Assembly (NCBI GenBank): GCA_019426215.1
Contig: CM033393.1
Span: forward strand, 49,602,645 to 49,666,644
Length of the DNA: 64,000 bases
Direction of reading: 5' to 3'
Source: Buddleja alternifolia
Taxonomy: Eukaryota > Streptophyta > Magnoliopsida > Lamiales > Scrophulariaceae
Below are positions 46,961 to 58,145 of this stretch, piece by piece (the first letter of the stretch is position 1; each line of letters begins with the position of its first letter). The notes beneath the pieces were generated by a model. The model was not told the DNA's origin. It saw only the letters and a program-made list of their open reading frames with translations, and ran no database searches. The translations under genes and the position numbers were made by a program.

Positions 46961-47335
46961 AATGAACGACACGAAGGGTCGGGGTCCAACAGAGACCACG
47001 AACGACCCCGTCGATTTGTAAACAATGAACGACACGAAGGGTCGGGGTCCAACAGAGACCACGAACGACCCCGTCGGTTTGTAAACAATGAACGAGGGGT
47101 CCAACAGAGACCACGAACAACCACGTCGATTTGTAAACAATGAACGACACAAAGGGTCGGGGTCCAACAGAGACCACGAACAATCCCGTCGATTTGTAAA
47201 CAATGAACGACACGAAGGGTCGGGGTCCAACAGAGACCATGAACGACCCCGTCGATTTGTAAACAATGAACGACACGAAGGGTCGGGGTCCAATAGAGAC
47301 CACGAATGACCCCGTCGATTTGTAAAATATGAACA
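46961..47335. repeat. Tandem repeat of 63 bp x about 6
   Basis: The unit is aatgaacgacacgaagggtc then ggggtccaacagagaccacg then aacgaccccgtcgatttgta. A 63-bp period is 21 codons, and several frames on both strands stay open, giving a repeated RRFVNNERHEGSGSNRDHE peptide in one frame. One copy is shortened near 47094. Confidence 0.9.
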
Positions 47336-47504
47336 ATACATGCCTCTTAACTCTACACGAAGTAGAGCATTGATGGCAGCCCATCATATGAATGTACTTC
47401 AGTGGCCAACCGCGGGCAAATTGAAGAAGGGTAATAACCCTATTGGCCACAGGCAAATTGAAGAAGGGTAATAACCCTAACATTGAAGAATTTCGTAAGA
47501 CTCA

Positions 47505-47870
47505 ATACGGTCGTATATCGTAAATGACCCAAGATATATGATCATAGAAAGATCATATTTTTAACTTTTAAGTCTAATTAAACTCTAAATTTTCTCCAAG
47601 GTCGTATGTCGTAAACGACCCAAGATATATGATCTAAGAAAGGTCATATTTTTAACTCTTTGATCTAATTAGACTCTAAACTATGAGGTCGTACATCTTA
47701 GACTACTTAAGATATATGATCTTAGAAAGATCGTATTTTTAACTCTTTGGTCTAAATAGACTCTAAAATTTGAGGTCGTACATCTTAAACGACCCAAAAT
47801 ATATGATCTAAGAAAGATCTTAATTTTAACTCGTAAGTCTAATTAGACTCTAAATTTTCTCCAAGGTCGA
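47505..47870. repeat. Tandem repeat of about 88 bp x 4
   Basis: 'aggtcgtayrtcktaaacgacc' ... 'agatatatgatctaagaaag' ... 'agactctaaa' recurs near 47511, 47601, 47685 and 47773. Confidence 0.85.
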
Positions 47871-48085
47871 GCTCTCTAAAAAATTCGAGTCAAAGACCAA
47901 GCTCTCTCAAAAATTCGAGTCAAAGACCAAGTTCTTTCAAGAATTCGAGTCAAAGGCCAAGCTCTCTCAAAAATTCGAGTTAAAGGCCAAGTTCTTTCAA
48001 AAATTCGAGTCAAAGGTAAAAAAAAAAAAAAAAATTCGAGTCAAAGGTCAAGCTCTCTCAAAAATTCGAGTCAAAGGCCAAGGGC
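47865..48085. repeat. Tandem repeat of about 30 bp x 7
   Basis: 'aaggccaagctctctcaaaa' plus 'attcgagtca' is repeated, with a poly(A) interruption at 48018-48034. Confidence 0.85.
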
Positions 48086-48466
48086 ATGTGTGAAAAAAAT
48101 ACGAACCCATACTTTGGAAAACTCTATGCAAAATGTTGTCAAACACCCTTATCATTGATGATGCATTTCATTCAGAAAGTAAAAATGAATCTGCATCTAA
48201 CATACGAAAAGAAAAATGAGTCTACACTAGCATTTCATTCAAAAAGAACAAACTTGCATACGAAACTAATCCGAAGGCTAAATTTCCATACTTCGTGAGA
48301 TATTCAAAACCAAAACACTTCCCAAATGTACAAGGTGATACCATTCACAGACAAAACAAATCCACAAAATACCATGCAAGAAACAAAAATTACATCGTCA
48401 CAAATGTACGAGTTGAAACTTCACAACAATTCTTGCATCACGACAAAACATATGTACAACTTTGAA

Positions 48467-48931
48467 TTACTCTTGAACATTAGGATTCTCCGCCACCTCT
48501 TCAACCTCGGCATTGGGCTCAACGTGAGACTGAGCATCGGGGTTCACACCAGACATCAAATGAGCTCCATGAAAAATACGATACCCAACAGGAGGGCAAT
48601 GCATTCTATCATTTGGAGAAGGCACAAGCACATCATAGTCTAAAAAGATAAAATACCTAACTCTAACTTCATTAATTTTAGCGTGAGTTAAAGTCGAGGG
48701 AACATTCAACCAAGTAATATTCGAGTTAATATCCTCACTACCCTCGAGATCCCCATATTCGGGAACCTCAGCATTATCAGAATTATGATGAGACAATTCA
48801 ACCTCTTTTGGGTCGATCGAATCCACGACTTGATCACTACCCACAGACCCAGAAGGAAGATTGTTTGTTTCATCTGAGTCACTTATTTCATTATTATTAT
48901 TTACAGATTTGGATGACCTAGTTCGAACCAT
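48467..48931 (-). CDS. Antisense ORF of the LTR element
   Basis: From ATG at 48931 (MVRTRSSKSVNNNNEI) about 154 aa on the strand opposite gag. After an acidic serine-rich start it contains RVRYFIFLDYDVLVPSPNDR then PPVGYRIFHGAHLMSGVNP. This resembles the start of the plant 'putative gypsy type transposon' (Transposase_28-like) domain, where a YxIPxx...PxPxER...PPxGxxxxY pattern is usual. Tat-lineage elements such as Ogre/Retand are known to carry an extra antisense ORF between pol and the 3' LTR. Here only the domain start is left. Family match from memory; moderate certainty. Confidence 0.5.
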   Translation of the reverse strand: MVRTRSSKSVNNNNEISDSDETNNLPSGSVGSDQVVDSIDPKEVELSHHNSDNAEVPEYGDLEGSEDINSNITWLNVPSTLTHAKINEVRVRYFIFLDYDVLVPSPNDRMHCPPVGYRIFHGAHLMSGVNPDAQSHVEPNAEVEEVAENPNVQE

Positions 48932-49700
48932 TGTATGAACAAAATAAATAAAATACACAAAGGAAACTACAACTATACCTAGACAAGTGTACGAGAGGAG
49001 AACTTCGATCGAAGAGTCGGACGATCCTTGCCTTCAAACTTGGAGACGAAGTGAACTTTCGAACTCAGAAATGAGGATGGACTTTCTGCAATATTTCTCT
49101 CTCTGAAGTGAGGGTGGGTGAAAGTAAAAAATTGAAAATGACAAGTTCTATTTATAGCTCAAGGAAAAGAGAAAAAGGATGGTCAAGATTGGTAAAATTG
49201 AAAATAATACATCTAACGGTGTAGGATCCATGGAGTACTCGAATCCCAAGAACAAAAAACTCTTGGTACTCTATGAAGACACTTATCTGAAAATTAATTG
49301 CTACAACACAAGCCTCTTGAAAGTCCGCTTCACTAGTGTGAATCCATAGACGAAAAATGATATAAATCGGTTCAGTCATAAATACAAATCCTCAAGTTCG
49401 TATGATAATACGAGTTAAAACCAAAGACACGCTCTAGACTCGTATGAAAACACGAAAAAATAATATTTAAAAGGAAAAAGAGAAAATCTCAAAATAAGAT
49501 GCAAAATTACGAAAATACCCATAAAACCAATAAAATGCAAATTTGGAGTCTCAAACGATCTCAAATGGCTAAAATCTCAAGACCACATTGCTTTGCAATG
49601 TGTTTTGTTCAGAACGCTGTTTCACTATGACTGGGTGAATTTCGTATCTTTCCGACACAATTAATTTTTGTCCCGTGCTTTCGCCTAAAGCACTTGTTCA

Positions 49701-49708
49701 GGCATATC
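49701..49708 (+). repeat. 8-bp target duplication (left)
   Basis: GGCATATC, repeated exactly at 50279-50286. Confidence 0.85.
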
Positions 49709-50278
49709 CTATGATGCACGGACACGCGTAAAAATCACCTCGTGCAGTGTTCGACACACGTCGGACACGGACACGGCCCAGGCACGGCACCGGGACGTGT
49801 CGGACACGGCAATGGTGTGTCCATAATTAAAAATAATTAAATAAAACTAGGACACGGCTCGGACACGGCACAGACACGGCCAGGACACTTCGGGCTGATT
49901 TTTTGTATTTTTTTTATATTTTTAATATAAATGTATTTATATATATATATGTAATTATATATAGATGAAGTTTTATAGTTTACAGAAGCATTGTCATTAA
50001 TAAGTTGTTATTTTATGTAAAAATAGGTTGCTCATATACAAATAGTGAATATATATATAGGTTGTTATTAATAAGTTGTTGAATTGTTGATTATTGTCTA
50101 ATAGGTGTCGGATCGACTCGACTGATATGATAGATGGAATGGTTCAATTACTCATAAGTTTATAACATATTATATATATATATAAAAAAATATAAGCAGA
50201 CGTGTCCGTGTCCTAATTTTTTAAGAATTGACGTGTCCCGTGTCCGTGTCGTGCCGTGTCCGTGTCTGTGCAACATAG
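49709..50278. mobile_element. 570-bp TIR element nested in the LTR element
   Basis: Starts CTATGATGCACGGACACG and ends, inverted, CTATGTTGCACAGACACG. A perfect 8-bp direct repeat flanks it. Both ends are rich in 'gacacgg/ccgtgtc' words, a pattern seen in a common plant non-autonomous family. The 8-bp duplication suggests hAT. No coding capacity. Confidence 0.85.
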
Positions 50279-50286
50279 GGCATATC
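50279..50286 (+). repeat. 8-bp target duplication (right)
   Basis: GGCATATC, as at 49701-49708. Confidence 0.85.
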
Positions 50287-50781
50287 ATAGTGTTCTAGAC
50301 TCGTTTTATAGTACGAGTGAAGGCCATGAGTCCCATAAGTTGTATTTTAGTATGAAGAGGAACGACGACTACCCTATCGTCTAAGTATTTGATATATCTA
50401 ACTTGACTTACCAAATCTAAGGCACCAACTCGTGTTCGAATACGAGGCAAGGATTTGACTCGTACTAACATACGAGTCTACACTTAGGGTCACTAGATGA
50501 AATACCCTAACATTAAAACTGAAAGATCCACATGCCAAAATGAACTAGGTGATATCCACTTATGGCCCTAAATACGTCTTCTTAAATACTGAAGAAGTGG
50601 GAGACTGCTTAATTTGGAAACCTAACCCACCAACTTGTATTTTCATACGAGTCAAGGCCTTGGCAGATGAAATTTGAAACCTAAGCCATCAACTCGTAGT
50701 TTGGTACGAAGAGGAACAACGACTAGGTATTTACTTTGTCAGTATAAAATTCATATGCATAAATGCATCTTCTTGAATACT

Positions 50782-50796
50782 AAAGAAGTGGGGGAC
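50782..50796 (+). other. Polypurine tract of the LTR element
   Basis: aaagaagtgggggac, directly before the 3' LTR. A near copy (gaagaagtgggagac) lies at about 50591-50605. Confidence 0.7.
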
Positions 50797-50800
50797 TTAA

Positions 50801-51400
50801 TGATATACCAAGCTTGGGTCCTGGGTCGTTCGTGTACACGAACCTGTTGGTGACGTTGATTTACCTCGCCAAAACTCTCAGGCCGGTCATTAATACGAGT
50901 CTAGTGAGTAGTGAAAGTGAATACAAGTCCAACCTTCATCAAATACAAGTTATGCTCTGGCGTTAGGTTCGAAGGATCCACGTGTTTCTAAATGGACCCA
51001 ATAGGGTCGACCCGTAACCTTAAGTGAGACCCGGGATCAGAACCGTTTATTAACTACCCGTGGTGTGATCTTAGGGCCCCGACTGTCACTATCATATCCA
51101 TACGACATGGACATCTATAAATATCATCTCAAAACAAGTAATAAGGGTTCATAATCTGATTTCTACTATAAACTTCAGAGTAAGTTCCTTATATACAAAT
51201 TTGGGCTCTCCGTACGCAAATACAACTCTCCAACTGGAAGTGTATCTCATACCTGAACTATGTTAGACTTGATCTCCGAGTGGGTGCGTAGGCAGCTTAG
51301 TATCATCTAAGTGCAGTCTATAATCTAATTTTCACCTCGTTTAGTCGTGCGACTTGACCAAGACTGAGATAGAGAGGATCAACCGATCCGACTTAAATCA
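50801..51400 (+). repeat. 3' LTR
   Basis: 600 bp, partner of 45469-46071. Confidence 0.92.
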
Positions 51401-51502
51401 AAATATTTTCCTTAAATATATAAGTGATTTGAATTTTATACAGTTGTCATGTATTAAAGTGAATGCAATAGGAGATGCAACACCATTTCCAATAGAGGAT
51501 TC
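51401..51502. mobile_element. Right half of the split MITE (family A)
   Basis: aaatattttccttaaatata...caatagaggat continues the MITE begun at 45410. Joining the halves across the insertion restores the family-A pattern of 5271-5438. Confidence 0.75.
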
Positions 51503-51699
51503 GATTTGGGGCAGATGAGGCTTAGCCCTATTGGCAAAGTAGATATCCCGAAATATTAGGGGTCTTGGATTGCAAACAACGTGTGAGTCTTTTCTACTTT
51601 ATTGGTAGTTGTTAACTGTTGTAAATTAGTATTAATACTATATATTGATTGATGTTTCATATAAATGAAGTAATTGATATATGTAATCAATTATTTCAA

Positions 51700-51740
<41 letters not shown>

Positions 51741-52740
51741 GACACTAGAGAAAATTAGACTTTGAAAAGTTGCATATTCTATTAATTCAAAGAAATTTGA
51801 TAATGAATTAAAATTGCCATTTCTATGTTTAAGAAAATCTTTAATAAACTCTAAAAATGGTAACAACGCCAATAAGTGCATAACTTTTGACCTTTTATTA
51901 CATTCATTAACTTCTAATTTCCAATTATAAATGCAATTAAAGTTAATTCACCAATTCGCAACCTATGGATGTTCCGCAACTTGTTTCATTTCTGTCTTTT
52001 CCTTTTACACATTACACATGCCACTTATGCTAATTCGACACACGTGTCAAATACTAAATAGTCGAATTAATCCTCGAAAACATTTTGGTTACACACGTGT
52101 CAAATACTAAATAGTCGAATTAATCCATGAAAATATTTTGGTTATTCGCCTTGATGACTAGGGTAAATAAACCCTGTACAGGAATTAAATAGATACCACG
52201 TTCATTTTTTTTGGACGTACATTAAATTAAAATAAAGTTTGAGGTGATTCTTTATTCTTTGTCTTTGAATATTGCAGGACATTCTTTTTCTCCTTAATTA
52301 ACAATGTTGTAACCTTTCTTTTAAACAATTCATTTTTTTTTGTGGGGGTTATTATAAATTAAACAAATCCATCCAAAGAAAGAAGCAAAAGAAATAAAGC
52401 AAATCATAAGAAATAATAAAAATTACTAATATTATTTTAAAAATTACAACACACAAAAGTCTCCATGACCAATATTCAGAGAAAGGTAAACACTAGCCCA
52501 ATTGCAGTAAATCCCAGAAAAAGCAAAAGAATAGCTCTATAGTTACACTGCTTATACATATTTCTATATCACCCACCAATGATATGCAGTTTTCATTGCA
52601 ACGGGGCCCACATGTACAATTTACCAACCAATAACATTCCTCATTCATAGTTTTTACATCACAGCCTTGAACATCCTAATTTTCCCCTCCTCTTGTCTCT
52701 ATAATCCACGCCCTTTCTCTCGCTTCTTTTCACGCAAAAT
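51503..52740. other. Intergenic, no gene recognised
   Basis: (AT)n-(GT)n microsatellite at about 51700-51740. A two-copy tandem repeat of about 55 bp at 52034-52143 ('acacgtgtcaaatactaaat...tcgaattaatcc' twice). Confidence 0.5.
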
Positions 52741-53396
52741 GCAAGTTTCTCTCTCCTCCCCTCTCTCTCTCAGACACACACACACACACATACATACACA
52801 TACACACACTAACACACTAAGTTAACTTTGTTCTTTTGTTTCACCTCGAGAACAACTCGTGTCCCAGTGTCTGTTTTTCAAAAAATCATCTTCTTTACAA
52901 TGGGCTTCCTTGTAATGTTTTGCTTTGTTACTTGAAATGTGTGTGTTTTGTGTGTGTAATCTGCTGTCGTTTTTGAATATACATTCAGAACCTTTCTGTT
53001 CTTGATATGTATAGATTGATCTTTAGTTTTGTGGTTCATTCTCTTGCATTCTCAGATTTTGTTATCTGGTCTGAATTCTGTATATGAACGATGAAAAGAT
53101 TGGATTTTGTCATCTGGGCTTGAGTTTTTTTGGTTCATTGAATTGTTTTTTCCATTAAAGATTTAATCTTTCTTTATTTATTGTTGAAATTTTGTTAAAG
53201 TTGATTTATTTTGTCTGGTTTGTCTTATCTGATTAGTTTGGTATCTTTGGATTAGGGGACATCCTCTGTTATCCATTAAAAATAAACAAAAAAATTCAAA
53301 TTTTGGGATAAGGGTAAAAGTAAAAGAGGAGGGATTTTGATGTATTGAGTGTTTATGTTTTGATTTATGGGCTTTTAGTTTAGGGTTTGGAGGAAG
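52741..53396 (+). promoter_or_regulatory. 5' UTR and core promoter of the PBL kinase gene
   Basis: A CT-rich stretch and (AC)n run (52746-52810) are followed by T-rich leader to the ATG at 53397. A leader intron is possible. The start site was not determined. Confidence 0.35.
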
Positions 53397-56300
53397 ATGG
53401 GGTTAGGTCCTGAAGCTATCAATAGGGGCTCTATGAACGTGGGCAATTCGAAATCGAAAGCAAGAAGAAAAATACTTAATGATGATGATGAAGATGATGT
53501 TGGGGAGAGAAGATGTTGGATTAAATTCAGATTTTTTGGGAGCTGTTTGTCTACAAGGGCCAAAGTTGATAGTTCTATTAGTGGGTCTAGCTCACAATAT
53601 GGTATACATTGAACCTAATCTTTATGTACTATTGTTCCAAATTGCATTATTTTATTGTGGAATTATTTCGTATGTGGTTGTTGATCCATTTATGGAGGAG
53701 GTTATTGAAAATGGATGAGGGTTATGCATTATTAACTGATCATACATTCTGCATTGGATTGAGTTAATGTTAGAAACATCGAATATAATATATTTTTTTT
53801 ACCGTAAGCCATATACGCATGTCCAGTTAGATGTTAATCGGCATATTGGTTTCCCTATGTAATCGGCATATTGGTGCCTGATTTTGTTTAGTAGATTGTA
53901 TTTCTTAGTTTTGTCGTTCTCTTTAAGTAGTCTTGATTGCTATAAAACGGAGCGTTTTTAATGGTACTTTGTCATTTGAGGTATCTGATAGATGTTTTCT
54001 TTTAATGAATTCACTATTTCACGTGCATGTTACTATGGTATATGTACATGTGCTTGTATCGTGATTGATTCCCTGTCCCTACGTCGTTGAAAGATATTAA
54101 ATTCTCAGGACACACAAATTAAACTGAAGTTACACGTGGTTAATTCCTTTTTCTTTCGGTGTGCCTTTTGATAACTGTTTTCGTGTTAGATCCAGTTAGT
54201 AGAGTCGTTATGTTGAAAAGGTATGGATCAGACATGGAGACTAGCCTAACCTACACTCCTGGCTTCTCTCCAACTAAGATGAAATTTTTACCAAAAGGCT
54301 TTAATTGCTCCCTTCGACTTTTGGGGTTTAACTTTGACGCTTAATTTGACCTTATGCTGTCGACGGTTTATTTAGTTATGCTTATCTCATAAGAACATTG
54401 GAAAATGGGCTTTATTTAGGAAGCTCTCAGAGAAATATTGTTTGGTTTGCGATTAACTTATTTAGCAGAACCATTTAGTGTGATAATACACGCCTTTCTT
54501 TTATGAAACCAATTTCTTTCTTGCTGCTACTATAAAGTTTACTGAATTTAGGGAGACGAATTTTATTCATGCATTCTAAGCTCTGATTCTGGCACTTCCC
54601 TTTTTCAAACTTAAGCCCGGTGGAAACTGAAGTCATAACTACATCATATGTTATGAAAAGTAATTATAGGAACCGAAATCCTAGTTGTTCAAAAAAGATA
54701 TGGAACTACCGGAAGAAGCAAAGTTCAAGTTTATCGTTAGCATAGACTTCTTATAATTTGTGATAGGGAATTACTTCCACGAAGCTCCTAGGCCATTACT
54801 TGTCTTTTTCGAAATAATCTATGCATGGAGTGATTTGTTTCCCTTAAGCTCCAGACACTATCATGTATAAATGCGTGTAGTCTCTAGATCTATACTCTAT
54901 ATCATGCTGAATGAAGTAGCACTTAACTTTTGCCCGAAAATTTTAAGAATTTGAAACTATTTATTATGTTACTAATTATTTCACAATAATGCCAAAGGAT
55001 CGTGCAATTTTTCTCTCAAATCTTTCTCATGCATAGGTAAGCATCGCATTCACAAGTGTTTTGGACGTTGACCCTGTTGGTTAAATGTGCATGGAGTCGT
55101 GCTCTATTGCAAGCTTCTCAATGAATATGTTGTCGAGGATTGGAGTTTATGGACAGCCTAAATATTCTACTTATCTGTAACAAGGCTCGAGCTTAATTGC
55201 ACATGTTTGCACACGACATGAGTCACGTACACCTATTCTCCATTTTTCCTCTTCTAAACTTGTTTGCACATGTTTTTGTCTCATTTCATATGCATGTCGA
55301 AAGATACATGGTTTCTGCTCTGTTCTCTTCACCTCTAGAGATGTATTATCTACTTCATCTTTTTATTTATTTATTTGAAGAATAAGACCATATTGTGAAA
55401 GCATGTTTCCATGTCCTACTTGTTAACACCTTCTACTTCAATTAAATGATATAGAGCCACACCTAAGTAAATTTTGATGTAATTAGTTTTTCCTAGACTA
55501 GATACAATCTGAATATACAATCTAAGGGATAGATAGATATATATACATACATGCAATAAAACAAATTCATGAAGGTCAGCAAGAAGAGTTATGGTATCAC
55601 TTGGGAACAATCTATCTTTCTTTAATTTCAGTGGTAGAAGTCATTTCAAGAGGAATTATCATCAATTACTGTGTTCACGACCGGTGTTTGATATGATCCC
55701 TTGACGTGTATTTGTTTATGTGTCAGCGGAAAGCAAATCCACAAACGATACAAGTAGCGACCATCCAGTAGCTCCAGTTATATCATCTTCAGCAACCAGC
55801 AATGCAGAAAGCATTCCATCAACTCCTAAAATTGATGACGAATTAAAAATAGCTTCTCAGCTTCGGAAATTCACTTACAATGAATTGAAACTGGCTACAA
55901 GGAACTTTAGGCCAGATAGTCTTCTCGGCGAGGGTGGCTTTGGCTGTGTTTTCAAGGGTTGGGTCAACGAGAATGGCAGCACACCAGTGAAACCGGGCAC
56001 AGGACTTACTGTTGCAGTTAAAACTCTAAATCACGATGGACTTCAAGGTCACAAAGAATGGGTGGTAAGAGTTTACTTTGTTTTATCATTAGCTTGTTCT
56101 TGAATTTTTTAAGGGAATAACTTATTCTTACATATATGTTCGTTTTTTTTCGCGTATGATAGGCTGAAGTAAATTATCTTGGGGAGCTCATCCATCCACA
56201 GTTGGTTAAATTGATTGGATATTGCATAGAGGATAATCAAAGGCTCCTTGTCTATGAATTCATGCCCAGGGGAAGCTTGGAGAATCACTTGTTCAAGAGT

Positions 56301-57466
56301 ATGTATTTTTTTCCTTTTTTTGAAGTGAAGAAGATATGATGGCTTAAACTGTTGCAATATAGCAATAATTAATTAAAGTACTTTCTGAATAAATTCCCAT
56401 CCTCCTTTTCTGCAATAATACCATGTGAACAAATCTATTTATTTGCTTTTCTATTGTTATGTATCAAATTTTAATTTGGTGGCTCGTCTTTCTACATGAG
56501 GTTCATATCTTACTAATGATTCAACGCATTATGCAGGATCGCTGCCTCTTCCGTGGTCTATAAGAATGAAAATTGCAGTTAGTGCAGCAAAGGGCCTTGC
56601 CTTTCTCCATGAAGAAGCAGAAAGACCAGTTATATATCGAGATTTTAAAACTTCTAACATCCTTTTAGATGCGGTATGTTTTGCATGAAAATTCTGCAAT
56701 ACGATGTAGTTTAATCCTTATCTTTCATCTAAATTTTTTTAATTTTTAATGTTGATGTAGGATTATAACGCAAAGCTTTCTGATTTCGGACTTGCCAAAG
56801 ATGGCCCCGAGGGAGATAAGACCCATGTATCTACGCGTGTGATGGGAACATATGGCTACGCTGCACCCGAGTATGTGATGACAGGTCAGCATTAATATTC
56901 ATTAAACCGATATTAAAATTGTTATTGTTATTGTTACTGACATCCCACGCATGGTACCAGGACATTTGACAGCTAAGAGTGATGTCTACAGTTTTGGTGT
57001 GGTTTTGCTTGAACTGTTAACCGGGCGAAGATCCATGGATAAAACCCGACCCAATGGCGAACACAACTTAGTTGAATGGGCAAGACCTTATCTAGGAGAG
57101 AGAAGAAGGTTCTATAGGCTAATTGATCCTCGTTTAGAGGGCCGTTTCTCAATCAAAGGTGCCCAACAGGCTGTCCAGCTGGCTGCTCGTTGCCTTAACC
57201 GTGAAGCAAAGATTAGACCCGCAATGAGTGAAGTTGTTGAAGCCCTCGACCCGTTGCCTAATCTAAAGGACATGGCATGTTCCTCGTCATATTTCCAAGC
57301 CATGCACGCTGCACGTGCAAGTGCAAGTATGAATGGTAGAACTGGAGTTAGGCTGCAGATTGGTAAAAACGGGCAGCCGATGCGTAGCCCTTCAATGCCG
57401 ACCCGTTATAATGGATCCCCATACCAGCCATTTCAATCACCAAAAGCTAACAAAACCATAACATGA
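53397..57466 (+). CDS. Receptor-like cytoplasmic kinase VII, PBL34/35/36 type
   Basis: Six exons: 53397-53601, 55727-56064, 56163-56298, 56537-56673, 56761-56884, 56961-57466. All are GT-AG and in phase, giving 481 aa. It starts MGLGPEAI, as in PBL34-36, with a potentially acylated [13 protein letters not shown] stretch near residues 40-52. Kinase domain about 117-415: glycine loop [11 protein letters not shown], Lys167 (VAVKT), catalytic YRDFKTSN (Arg261-Asp262), DFGLAK (Asp280), the RLCK-VII activation segment [18 protein letters not shown], and [17 protein letters not shown]. All catalytic residues are present. RLCK-VII kinases relay signals from surface receptors at the plasma membrane; Arabidopsis PBL34-36 act in lipid-elicitor and pattern-triggered immunity. 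The 2.1-kb first intron is unusually long. Confidence 0.96.
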
Positions 57467-58145
57467 GCTTTGGGTAACTGTTCATTCTTCTCCAGAAGAG
57501 ATTGTGTTATGGGATTTTATTATGTAGACCTGAATTATTGAAAATGTGATGAATTTTACTTCATGTGCGGCCTTTTGAAGAGCTGAGCAGATTTTTGGGC
57601 TCTTTTTTTGCTTGTCTTATGAGATGGTAAGTTCAATAGGCAGAATGAAAGAGTTGGTAGTTTTGTGTATTGTATAGTCTATTTGAACATGGAAATGGAT
57701 AGCTGCTATCCTCTTTTTGGAATTTCGGTTAATTTAAATGTTTTCCCTGCATATTTATACTTGCATTTACGTTCTGCTCACTATTTTAACGCTTGAGTTA
57801 CCGTTAATAATTAAAATTTAACAAACAAGATATCGAAAAACTGAGTTTTACGGGGAAATTTCAAGCTACCCACTTGGGTATTACTCCAATGGAAGGAGAA
57901 AATGATAATAGCATAAAGCGAAATATTATCACAATGTGTAATATAACAATGGAAACAAACTAACAGACATAAGATGCAAAGAATTGTCTTATAAACATCA
58001 ATGCAAAGTTGTTAAATGGATATAATGCCCCATTACAAAGTCACAGTTTCATCAATATAAAGTTACGAAGGCTTGCATGTCGATTCAGTAACTTGAAGAA
58101 CAAAGCATTATAACATTTGGATATACAAATCTATTCTACATTCTG
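57467..58145. other. Shared 3' region between convergent kinase and DHQS genes
   Basis: About 680 bp holding both 3' UTRs. No other gene seen. Confidence 0.5.

Larger units (their letters stand above)
45469..51400 (+). mobile_element. Tat-like Gypsy LTR retrotransposon without pol
   Basis: A 5932-bp element with LTRs of 603 bp (45469-46071) and 600 bp (50801-51400), both starting TGATATACCAA and ending TAAATCA. The target duplication is aaatc/aaata (45464-45468, 51401-51405), one mismatch. A primer-binding site follows the 5' LTR and a polypurine tract precedes the 3' LTR. The interior holds a gag fragment, three tandem arrays and an antisense ORF. No protease, reverse transcriptase, RNase H or integrase motif is present, so it must be mobilised in trans. 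The LTRs differ at perhaps 4-5% of sites by eye, so the insertion is not very recent. Confidence 0.9.

Noticed and set aside
46725..47483. 252-codon minus-strand frame over the 63-bp repeats
   Set aside because: Open only because the 63-bp unit is a multiple of three and lacks stops; repeated peptide without domain.
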